Below are positions 38,486 to 47,666 of a stretch of 64,000 nucleotides of DNA, one piece after another. Position 1 is the stretch's first letter. The number at the start of each line of letters is the position of its first letter. The position numbers and the translations under genes are program-made. Source of the stretch: Opisthocomus hoazin (lineage: Eukaryota; Chordata; Aves; Opisthocomiformes; Opisthocomidae); the NCBI RefSeq assembly GCF_030867145.1, contig NC_134418.1, positions 3,220,802-3,284,801 on the forward strand. Direction: 5' to 3'. The notes below the pieces were generated by a model, which worked only from the letters and a program-made list of their open reading frames with translations, did no database searches and was not told where the DNA came from.

Positions 38486-39308
38486 CATAGAATAGTTTGG
38501 GCTGTCATCTAGTCCAGCCCACCTGCAATGAGCAGGGCCATCTTCAACTGGATGAGGTTGATCAGAGTCCTGTCCAACCTGGCCTTGAATGTTTTCAGGG
38601 ATGGGGCATCTCCCACCTCTCTGGGCAATCTATGCCAGGGTTTCGCCACCCATACTGTAAAAAAAATCTCTGCTGTATGTCTAGTGTGAATCTCCCCTCT
38701 TTTAGTCTAAAACCATTAGCCCTTCTCCTATTGCAACAGGCCCTGCTAAAACACTTGTCCCCATCTTTCTCATATGCCCCCTATATGTACTGAAAGGCTG
38801 CTCTAAGGTCTCCCCGGAGCCTTCTCTTCCCCAGGTTGAACAGCCCCAGCTCTCCCAGCCTTTCCTCCCAGCAGAGAGGTTCCAGCCCTCGGATCATTGC
38901 TGGGGCCTCCTCTGGTCCCACTCCAACAGCTCTAGGTCTGTCCTGTGCCAAGGGCTCCAGAGCTGGATGCAGGACTCCCGGGGGGGGGTCTCAGCAGAGT
39001 GGGGCAGAGGAGCATAATTCCTTCCCTCACCCTGCTGCCCATGCTGCTGGCCATGCAGCCCAGGCCATGGTTGGCTTTCTGGGCTGCAAGTTGCACATCG
39101 CTGGGTCATACTGAGCTTCTCATCCCCCAGCACCCCCACGTTCTTCTGCTCAGGACTGCTCTCCATCCCTGCATCCCCCAGCCTGTACGGATAACGAGGG
39201 TTGCTCTGACCAAGATGCAGGACCCTGCCCTTGGTCCTGTTGAACTTGATGAGGTTCAGACAGGCCCACTTCTCCAGCTTGTCCAGGTCCTTCTGGATGG
39301 CATCAAGT
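38486..39308 (-). mobile_element. CR1 LINE fragment, older divergent copy
   Basis: The left edge (CATAGAATAGTTTGGGCTGTC) is the reverse complement of a CR1 3' tail. It is followed by typical CR1 antisense text such as CCAACCTGGCCTTGAATG, TCTCCCAGCCTTTCCTCCCA and TCCAGCTTGTCCAGGTCCTT. At about 820 bases it is the longest CR1 piece in the window, yet its frames are broken by many stops and indels. It differs clearly from the copies at 25.2 and 52.3 kb, so it is probably another CR1 subfamily and older. Confidence 0.9.
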
Positions 39309-41047
39309 AGGGAAGCTGGTACCCAACTATTTAATGGTAATGATGGGTGCTTTTAGCACTGACCGAAAAACTCCTGGAAGTCGTCTTGAAGTGGCCAAAA
39401 CCTTGTTTCAAAGCTAAAGCTCTCAGTGTCTTCTGGAAAGTACATTTCTTTCCAGATAACCAGGCAGTTCAGTCTGTCATGCTGAGAACTGGTAATTCCT
39501 CCTGGGAGGAAACTGGGAATGTCTAAAGGCTTTTTCAGCTGGACAGGTGATTTTGTTTTAATTTCTTGTTCAGAGAAGTATTGCTCAAGTTGCTCAAATA
39601 TTTTGCCTTATCAACTTTAAGTCAAGACGATGTATTTGTTGATGAACTTCAGAAATGTCTTCAGAGCTTCAGCAAAGCAATGTTGAAGAAGGTGGTGGAA
39701 ATTGCGATATTGGAGCATGACCGGTGTAGAACATGAAGGTACCCAGGGCTTTCCCATCAGTACCTAAAGGGTAACCAAATGCTCCAGATGTACAGGTTGC
39801 CCATGTTCAGAGACAACCCAAGAGCAGCCAACATTCAAGGGTCTGTAAATGAAAAACTATCTTGTTGATAACTCTTTCAAAATGGTGTTGTCTCAAAGTA
39901 AACTCAAATTAAATATCAAGACAGTAGAACTTGGAGAGATTTGCTGGAGGGAAGTCATAAAAATGAATTCTGTAGCACCGCTTGTATAGAGCTTGTGAGA
40001 GCACTATGTTTTGCTTCAATATAAGGCTTGTGCTGCAGAGGGCTGTTTGCTTGGAAGATGCCAGCAGCAGAACGTTGTAATTGAGTTACTGAAGTATCCA
40101 GAGAATGTGTTTTTATTTGTAATCCCCTAATATTGCAAGGCTCAAGAGAACTTATTACTAACCTTAAAACAAGAGAGTTAAAATGGGTTATTAGATCCGA
40201 GACACGTTTCCCACAGGAATTTAATAATGGAGGATGGCACGGTAGAGTTTGTTCTGTTTATGCTAAATGCAAATGTAAAAATGGTAAGAATGTAAGAAAT
40301 CGGGAAGTATACCCACTTCTTGTCTGATGCTTTCCACTGCAGATCATCTGATTTGTCCTAGTCCAAAGACCAAGAACCTTAAACTACAGCAAACTTGGCT
40401 GTCCTACCAGTTAGCAAGTAAACTTCATTTATCTCCCCGTTGGTGGCTCTTGGAGTCACTGCCATCACTTCAAGTCAAAGGGCAGTGGCTTAATTTTGAA
40501 ATCTTCAGCTGTATCTCTGAGTCCAGAGAAATAGGCTTTGTTTTCCATTTTGCGGCACTTCAGCTCTTCACTTTTACCTTTGAATTCAGTGCTCATAAAG
40601 GGATGAGGAACTGGTCAGAAGCTCTTCTTTGAAAAAGCAACTAATGGTGGCACTTCTAATGCCTGTCCAATTTGGTCTCCTCTAATAGACATCTCTGTAG
40701 GGAATAAGGTGGAATGGCAGTAGAAACTTATTTGCTGGAATAAATTAGCTCTTAAAAATTAAAAGTACTGCTTAAATTGTCAAAGGAGCTATACCATGTG
40801 CTTTTTGGTGGATAATGGAAGATGACACCTTGTCCTGCATTTGGACAGGGAGAGCAATTGAAGAGTCTGGTTGTCCTCGTAGATTTTGGATGAGAAAGCA
40901 GACCCTGGAGAGTGAGGACATGGACCCCTGAGAGATACTAGAGGCATGAGAGTGAATTTGCTCTGTTGGTGTATCTTAGCTCCTCAGGGTAATGCTTTCC
41001 AGCTTTGTCTCTTGAAGCCTGACCTTATGTCCTCCTGAAATTGGTTT
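39309..41047 (+). other. Intronic stretch left of the provirus
   Basis: No gene, RNA or repeat is recognised. Frames are short and composition is A/T-leaning. The last bases are the provirus integration site. Confidence 0.4.
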
Positions 41048-41052
41048 GCGTG
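41048..41052. repeat. Target-site duplication, left copy (GCGTG)
   Basis: GCGTG directly precedes the TG that opens the 5' LTR. The same five bases follow the CA that closes the 3' LTR (47662-47666). A 5-bp duplication is a hallmark of retroviral integration and proves that both outer ends belong to a single insertion. Confidence 0.9.
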
Positions 41053-41459
41053 TGTCCTGGGTTTGTCCAGGACAGGGTTAATTTTCACCGGACTCCAGGA
41101 AGGGGCACAGCCAGGGGGTGGGGGCTGACCCCACCTGGCCAAACAGAGCCGGGTATTCCATACCATGTGCCGTCACGCTGGGTTCCGGGGGGGGGGGGGG
41201 GCGGCGCAGCGGGAACGCACTCGCGGCTTGGCAGCATGCAGCGCCGGTGCGGTCCGAGAGAGCGGGTCTGTTTTTGTCGTGTTTTCTCCTTATCTGTATC
41301 GTTGTTGTTCCTGTTTCCCTCTGTTTGCTGTTCTGTTAAACTGCCCTTATCCCGACCCACCAGTTTCTGCCTCTTTCTTTCCATTCTCCTCCGCACGCCG
41401 GCGGGGGGAGGGACGGCCACGTGGCGCTCTTGTTGCCGGCGGCAGCCGAAACCAGAACA
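41053..41459 (+). repeat. 5' LTR
   Basis: The 407 bases start TGTCCTGGG and end CCAGAACA (TG...CA). By hand alignment about 27 substitutions (roughly 17 transitions and 10 transversions) plus a 3-base difference at a G run separate it from the 3' LTR. It contains a G15 run (41187-41201). The CRE-like site of the 3' LTR is degraded here, reading GCCGTCA. No clear TATA box or AATAAA is seen. Confidence 0.93.
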
Positions 41460-41466
41460 TTTAATT

Positions 41467-41485
41467 TGGTGCCCAAGCGTGGGGC
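41467..41485 (+). other. Primer-binding site, closest to tRNA-Lys
   Basis: TGGTGCCCAAGCGTGGGGC begins seven bases after the 5' LTR. Compared with the known primer-binding site for tRNA-Lys-1,2 it has one substitution (fourth base) and one inserted G. ERVL elements were named for a leucine tRNA primer, so a lysine-type site is a departure worth noting. The leader continues to the gag ATG at 41590. Confidence 0.7.
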
Positions 41486-41589
41486 GGGGATAACGGCAGG
41501 GCTGAGCAGCGGGTGTTAAAACTGCTTTCTTACATTTTGTTAAATTTTGTTATACGCATTTTTCTGTGTCAGAATAGTCGCCGGTAAAA

Positions 41590-43580
41590 ATGTTTCCCGA
41601 CTTTGTTCAGATGGCTCTGGTATCTCAATCCTTACTTGCAGTATGTATTCACTGCTGTGCTGTATGTTACCTTGGGAAAAAAGATCAGGATAATGATTTT
41701 GCTGTACTGTATGATATCGACTTAAGATATGATAACATCACTGAGCATGAAATTAGGCTTGTGTTTGCATGCGGCACTGCGGTCATTTCCGTACCTCGGA
41801 TCCTATGTCTTAGAATTTGTTAGTAATCAAACCCAATCTGTGGGGAAAACCGAAGGGGATACCTTCCCCTACTCTTTCGCCCCCCCTTTCTCCCTCAGGC
41901 TGGTCCTGACTGCTTTTGAGAATTTCGAGTACCCGTGGGATGCTCAGGCCAGCACTCTCCTTTTGTTCTGCCTCCTGAATGGGTTTTGGGTTTTGTTTAG
42001 GGTTAAGCAAGTCGTTAAGAACATCGCGCAGAGACCTGCCCCGGGGCCGGATAGCTGTGAGTGGCTGGGTGTGTGGGACAGCATGGGCAAGTACCTAGGG
42101 CAGTGGACACCCCCGATGTTTTTTAAACTCACCCCTGAACACGTGCAGGATCCGGACAAACTAGTAAAATATCTGCAAAAAGTGTGCTGCCACCCTGGGA
42201 ACTCCAGAGAGACACAGATCACTGCAACGTGCTGGGGTCTAGCCCACGCCTACCGAGCCCTGTTCAACACTGTTCAGTGCCTTAAAGGGGAAAGGGGGGG
42301 GAAACGAAGCGGCTGGCGCTGCCCCCCCAGCCGGCCCTGCAGCCCCTCCAGCCCAGCAGGCAGTCCCAGCCCCCCCGACCGGCACCACGGCTGCTGCAGC
42401 CACAGCTGCAGGGTCTGCCTCGGTTTCCCTAGCGGGCACGGCAGCTGCTCCAGCCCCAGCTCCAGCTGCAGGCAGCGCGGCTGAGCCCAATGACCAACCT
42501 GTGCCGGTAGCAGTCGCCCCCGTAAAACTAAAGAAAGACGCAAAGAGAGCAGATCGCTCCGGGAGGGATGACAATGAGCCAGGGTCATCGCGGGAGACAG
42601 AGACAGAGATCATCACCCAGTCCCTGTCCCTGGGCGAGCTGCGAGACATGCGGAAAGACTTCAGCTGCCACCCAGGAGAGCACATTGCCACCTGGCTGCT
42701 GCGGTGCTGGGATAACGGGGCCAGCAGCTTGGAATTAGAGGGCAAGGAAGCCAAGCAGCTGGGATCCCTGGCCAGGGACGGGGGCATTGACAAGGCCATT
42801 GGGAAAAAGGAACAAATCCTCAGCCTCTGGAGGAGACTTCTGTCAGGGGTGAGGGAGAGGTACCCCTTCAGTGATGATTTTGTATGCTATCCTGGCAAGT
42901 GGACCAATATGGAAAGGGGTATTCAGTACTTGAGGGAATTGGCTGTGCGGGAGCTGGTTTACTGTGACACAGACGATGAGCAGGTACCCACAGACCCAGA
43001 TGAACTCCAGTGCTCACAATCCATGTGGAGGAAGTTTGTGCGGAGCGCACCCTCCTCATATGCCAACTCACTGGCAGTTGTAAACTGGAAGGGTAAGGAG
43101 GCACCAACAGCGGATGAGGTGGCTGTCAGACTCCGGCAATATGAGGAAAGTCTCTCTTCCTCCCTTGTCTCAGCTGTGGAGAAACTGGCCCGGGAGGTGT
43201 GGCAAATCAAAGAGAACATGTCCTACTCCCCACCCGTACGGGCCAGTGTCTCAGCTATTAGGGGCAAGCGTTTCTCTGCTCAGGAGAGGGAATATAGAGG
43301 CTATACACCCCGGGGCACCCTGTGGTTTTACCTGCGTGACCACGGAGAGGACATGAGGAAGTGGGATGGAAAACCCACCTCAAGTCTAGAGGCACAAGTC
43401 CGTGAGTTGCGAGGTAAAACAATCACAAAAGGGGATTCTGTTAGGAAAAGTGCCGCTCCAGTTTCCAGAAGCCAGCTCTCCAGACCAGGTAGACAGTTTG
43501 ACCTTGATTCCGATCCTCTGGAGGGGACCTCCAAGTCATTTTTACAGCAGGTGAGCAGCAAATTCTCTGATGAGGATTAG
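41590..43580 (+). pseudogene. gag: gag (matrix and capsid region), frameshifted
   Basis: Gag is the structural polyprotein of the particle. The frame starts at ATG 41590 and is broken near 41,790-41,800, where the reading moves one base on (its own frame stops just past 41,820). It is broken again at a G8 run (42294-42301), after which the third frame is open to TAG 43578-43580. The first part has a hydrophobic stretch, TLLLFCLLNGFWVLF. The middle is an Ala/Pro-rich linker (about 42303-42500). The C-terminal 300 residues hold a probable capsid domain, with stretches such as CHPGEHIATWLLRCWDNGA and YPGKWTNMERGIQYLREL. No CCHC zinc knuckle is seen. The terminal TAG is in frame with protease, so it may be the natural gag end rather than damage. 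Confidence 0.85.
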
Positions 43581-44066
43581 AGGGGCCCTGCCTCCAGCCA
43601 GGTGGAGGAAAGGGACAACCGTGTTTACTGGACGGTGTGGATTCGGTGGCCTGGCACGTCAGATCCACAAGAGTATAAAGCTCTGGTGGACACTGGTGCA
43701 CAGTGTACTTTAATGCCATCAGATTTCCAAGGGTCAGAGTCCATTTGCATTTCGGGAGTGACAGGGGGGTCCCAAGAGCTGAGTGTACTGGAGGCTGAAG
43801 TGAGCCTCACTGGGCAGAACTGGCAGAAGTACCCCATTGTAACTGGCCCCGAGGCTCCGTGCATCCTTGGGATAGCCTCTCCTAAGATAGTCTATTTCAA
43901 GGACCCAAGGGGGTATCAGTGGGCTTTTGGTATAGCTGCTGTGGAGACGGAAGAAATTAAACAGCTGTCCATTTTGCCTGGTCTCTCGGAGGACCCTTCC
44001 ATTGTGGGGTTGCTGAGGGTTGAAGAACAACAGGTACCCATCGCAACCACAACGGTGCACCGGTGA
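43581..44066 (+). pseudogene. pro: Retroviral aspartic protease region
   Basis: Directly after the gag TAG the same frame stays open for about 160 codons. It contains the aspartic protease active site ALVDTGAQCT; the catalytic DTG is at 43689-43697, and the later stretch APCILGIA matches the second conserved region of such proteases. The enzyme would cleave the Gag-Pol polyprotein during particle maturation, as a dimer. There is no start codon suited to separate initiation, so expression would need readthrough of the gag stop. The region ends in an in-frame TGA (44064-44066) just before reverse transcriptase, most simply an inactivating mutation. Confidence 0.85.
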
Positions 44067-44846
44067 CAGTATCGTAGCAACCAAGACTCCCTTCTCCCCA
44101 TTCATCAGCTGATCCACCAGCTGGAGAGTCAAGGAGTGATCAGCAAAACTCACTCACCCTTTAACAGTCCCATATGGCCAGTGAGAAAATCTACTGGAGA
44201 GTGGAGACTGACAATAGACTACCGTGGCCTGAATGAAGTCACACCACCGCTGAGTGCTGCCGTGCCAGACATGCTAGAACTTCAATATCAGTTGGAGTCA
44301 AAGGCAGCCAAGTGGTACGCTACAATTGACATCGCTAATGCATTCTTCTCCATCCCTTTGGCAGCAGAGTGCAGGCCACAGTTTGCTTTCACCTGGAGGG
44401 GCATCCAGTACACCTGGAATCGACTGCCCCAGGGGTGGAAACACAGTCCTACCATTTGCCATGGACTCATCCGGACTGCACTGGAAAAGGGTGAAGCTCC
44501 AGAACATCTGCAGTACATCGACGACATCGTTGTATGGGGCGACACAGCGGAGGAGGTTTTTGAGAAAGGGGAGAAAATAGTTCAGATCCTTCTGAAAGCC
44601 CGTTTCGCCATTAAGCGAAGTAAAGTCAAGGGACCTGCTCAAGAGATCCAGTTTTTGGGAATAAAATGGCAGGATGGGCGCCATCAAATCCCAATGGATG
44701 TCATCAACAAAATAGCAGCTATGTCTCCACCAACCAGCAAAAAGGAAGCACAGGCCTTCCTGGGTGTTGTGGGTTTTTGGAGGATGCACATCCCAAATTA
44801 CAGCCAAATTGAGTCCTCTGTACCACGTGACCTGGAAGAAGAATGA
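44067..44846 (+). pseudogene. pol: Reverse transcriptase domain
   Basis: The frame continues in register with protease after the TGA at 44064-44066. Fingers and palm motifs are seen in order: WRLTIDYRGLN, ATIDIANAFFSIPL (first catalytic Asp), LPQGWKHSP, and YIDD at 44514-44525 (catalytic Asp pair). Then come FLGIKWQ and the connection start FLGVVGFWRMHIPNY. This enzyme copies the RNA genome into DNA. A probable one-base deletion at about 44,811-44,819 shifts the reading, so this frame terminates artificially at TGA 44844-44846. In the next frame the homologous text goes on. Confidence 0.92.
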
Positions 44847-46494
44847 TTTTGAATGGGGCCCTGAGCAACGACAGGCATTTGAATAGATTAAACAGGAGAT
44901 AGTTCATGCTGTAGCCCTTGGTCCAGTCCGGTCAGGGCAAGATGTTAAAAACGTGCTCTACACCGCAGCCGGGGAGAATGGCCCAACCTGGAGTCTCTGG
45001 CAGAAAGCACCAGGGGAGACTCGAGGTCGACCCCTGGGGTTCTGGAGCCGGGGATACAAAGGATCCGAGGCCTGCTATACTCCCACTGAAAAAGAGATTC
45101 TGGCAGCATATGAAGGCGTTCGAGCTGCTTCAGAAGTGGTTGGCACTGAAGCACAGCTCCTCCTAGCACCACGATTGCCGGTCCTGGGCTGGATGTTCAA
45201 AGAGAGGGTCCCCTCTACGCATCATGCCACTGACGCTACGTGGAGTAAGTGGGTCATGCTGATCACCCAGCGCACCCGAATGGGAAACCCCAGTCGCCCA
45301 GGAATTCTGGAGGTAATCATGGACTGGCCAGAAGGCAAAGGTTTTGGAGCATCGCCAGAGGAGGAGGTGACACGTGCTGAAGAGGCCCCACTGTATAACC
45401 AGCTGCCAGAAGATAAGAAACAGTATGCCCTGTTCACGGATGGGTCCTGTCGCATTGTGGGGAAGCAGCAGAGGTGGAAGGCTGCTGTATGGAGGCCTAC
45501 ACGACAAGTCGCGGAAACTGCTGAGGGAGAAGGTGAGTCCAGCCAGTTTGCAGAGGTGAAAGCCATCCAGCTGGCTTTAGACATTGCCAGTCAAGAGAAG
45601 TGGCCAGTGCTCTGTCTTTACACCGACTCTTGGATGGTGGCCAATGCCTTGTGGGGGTGGCTGCAGCAATGGAAGAAGAACAACTGGCAGCGCAGAGGCA
45701 AACCTATCTGGGCTGCCCCATTGTGGCAAGATATTGCTGCCCGGCTAGAACAGCTGGCTGTAAAAGTCTGTCACGTGGACGCCCACGTCCCTAAGAGTCG
45801 GGCCACTGAAGAACATCAAAACAACCACCAGGTAGATCAGGCTGCTAAGATGGAAGTGGCTCAGGTGGATCTGGACTGGCAACATAAGGGTGAACTGTTT
45901 ATAGCTCGGTGGGCCCATGACACCTCGGGCCACCAAGGAAGAGACGCGACATACAGATGGGCTCATGACCGAGGGGTGGAATTGACCATGGATACCATCG
46001 CACAGGTTATCCATGAATGTGAAACATGCGCTGCAATCAAGCAAGCCAAGTGGGTAAAGCCTCAGTGGTATGGAGGACGATGGCTAAAATATAAATATGG
46101 AGAGGCTTGGCAGATTGACTACATCACACTGCCACAAACCCGCCAAGGCAAGCGCTATGTACTCACAATGGTGGAGGCCACCACCGGATGGCTGGAAACC
46201 TACCCTGTGCCCCATGCCACCACCCGGAATACCATCCTGGGCCTGGAAAAACAAGTCCTGTGGCGACATGGCACTCCCGAAAGAATCGAGTCGGACAACG
46301 GGACTCATTTTCGCAACAGCCTCATAGACACCTGGGCGAAAGAACACGGTATTGAATGGGTGTATCACATCCCCTACCATGCACTAGCCTCTGGAAAGAT
46401 CGAACGTTACAATGGGCTGCTAAAAACCACTTTGAGGGCAATGGGGGGTGGAACTTTCAAAAATTGGGATAACCAACCAGGTGGCCTTTGCTAA
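44847..46494 (+). pseudogene. pol: RNase H and integrase of pol
   Basis: After the frameshift, pol continues in another frame, interrupted by TAG 44884-44886, then open to TAA 46492-46494. RNase H acidic residues are in place: Asp in LFTDGS (45439), Glu in FAEVKA (45553), Asp in YTDSW (45625) and Asp in QVDQAA (45835). Integrase has its HHCC zinc site (His 45916 and 45931, Cys 46018 and 46027) and the catalytic triad: Asp in WQIDYI (46117), Asp in ESDNGTHF (46294) and Glu in GKIERYN (46402), with 35 residues between the last two. RNase H removes the RNA template; integrase joins viral DNA to the host genome. All catalytic residues survive despite the breaks. Confidence 0.93.
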
Positions 46495-46764
46495 ATGGGT
46501 AACACCAGAGGGTCCACCAACCGGGCTGGTCCTGCCCAGTCAAAACCTCAGCGCCCCGTAGAAGGGGATAAAGTCCCTGTAGTGCACATGCGGAACGTGT
46601 TAGGGAAGACAGTTTGGGTTAGTCCTGCCTCGGGCAAAGGCAAGCCCATCCGGGGGATTGCTTTTGCTCAAGGACCTGGGTGTACCTGGTGGGTAATGCG
46701 GAAGGATGGGGAAGTCCGATGTGTACCTCATGGGGATTTAATTTTGGGCGAGAATAGTCCATAA
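46495..46764 (+). pseudogene. pol: Integrase C-terminal region, cut off by a stop
   Basis: In the same frame as the integrase core, just past TAA 46492-46494, 89 further codons stay open to TAA 46762-46764. They contain VPVVHMRNVLGKTVWV and GCTWWVMRKDGEVRCVPHGD, a small basic and beta-rich segment like the C-terminal DNA-binding domain of retroviral integrases. The join at about 46,460-46,500 looks rearranged or indel-bearing, because the residues before the TAA lack the expected continuity. This is probably the original end of pol. Confidence 0.75.
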
Positions 46765-47257
46765 ATAAATTGTATGAAGTTAATTGTTAAATAACCCTGT
46801 CACTCTCTGTTATCACTGTTATAATTGTTATATTTTGTACCAGTAGTAGCATAGTAAGAATTCTCCAGATTAAAGAAGGATGGACTTTTTCGATGAAAAC
46901 CTAGCAGAGCACAGCAATGATGGAACTGGACCTGGTTTTTGACAACTGGCATCCAGCAACTTCATCAAGATCAACATCTCCTGCAGACTGTGGGCACGGG
47001 CCGCACCAGATACATCAGCCGTGAGCTCCGGATGCAGTAAGTGACCGCCCATCACCACACATCACCTCTCCTGCCACGGAAGACCATTACGACAGATGGA
47101 GCACAAAGTCATGGATTAAATGAACTCAACGGACACTTTAGAGTGATGATCCATAGACTAAGGGAATGATATCTGGAGACAGGAGAAGTGGTGGTGATCA
47201 ACTGGACCATGGGGGACCTGGGCATGACGTAGATGGTATGGAATAAGGGGTGGATAA
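46765..47257 (+). other. Post-pol spacer with polypurine tract, no env
   Basis: This is about 490 bases with stops in all frames and no envelope or accessory reading frame. The last bases before the 3' LTR (GAATAAGGGGTGGATAA, 47241-47257) are purine-rich and sit where the plus-strand primer (polypurine tract) is expected. Confidence 0.7.
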
Positions 47258-47661
47258 TGTCCTGGGTTTGGCTAGGACAGGGTTAATTTTCACTGGACTC
47301 CAGGAAGGGGCACAGCCGGGGGGTGGGGGCTGACACCACCTGGCCAAACAGAGCCCGGTATTCCATACCCTGTGACGTCACGCTGGGTTCCGGTGGGGGG
47401 GGGTGGCGTGGCGGGAACTCTCTCGCGGCTCGGGAGCGTGCGGCGCCGGTGCGGTCCGAGAGACCGGGTCTGTTTTTGTCGTGTTTTCTCCTTATCTGTA
47501 TCGTTGTTGTTCCTGTTTCCCTCTGTCTGCTGTTCTGTTAAACTGCCCTTATCCCGACCCACCAGTTTCTGCCTTTTTCTTTCCATTCTCCTCCGCACAC
47601 TGGCGGGGGGAGGGGCGGCCGCGTGGCGCTTTTGTTGCCGGCGGCAGCCGAAACCAAAACA
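47258..47661 (+). repeat. 3' LTR
   Basis: The 404 bases run from TGTCCTGGG to CCAAAACA. The LTR retains a perfect cyclic-AMP response element, TGACGTCA (47373-47380), that the 5' copy has lost. Its G run is broken by T, so its length differs from the 5' LTR by three bases. It is about 6.7% diverged from the 5' LTR by hand count (27 of about 404). Confidence 0.93.
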
Positions 47662-47666
47662 GCGTG
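47662..47666. repeat. Target-site duplication, right copy (GCGTG)
   Basis: This is identical to the five bases before the 5' LTR and sits directly after the terminal CA of the 3' LTR. Confidence 0.9.

Larger units (their letters stand above)
41053..47661 (+). mobile_element. Endogenous retrovirus, ERVL-like, env-less, defective
   Basis: This 6.6-kb provirus has the order LTR, primer-binding site, gag, protease, reverse transcriptase, RNase H, integrase, LTR. Target duplications flank it. There is no env: after the integrase only about 490 bases remain, with no long frame, and no dUTPase is visible. The pol sequence resembles the abundant env-less ERVL-like proviruses of birds; that family assignment comes from recall and was not searched. 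Gag has two frameshifts, pol a frameshift and several stops, so the copy cannot make complete proteins. It lies in the same orientation as the inferred host gene, inside its first intron, where its signals could disturb host transcripts. Confidence 0.93.

Noticed and set aside
42239..42799. Minus-strand open frame of 186 codons
   Set aside because: It is the shadow of the Ala/Pro-rich gag linker and capsid region on the other strand.
46765..47257. Possible env or dUTPase gene
   Set aside because: Only about 490 bases lie between pol and the 3' LTR, with stops in all frames and no signal peptide, fusion motif or dUTPase motif.
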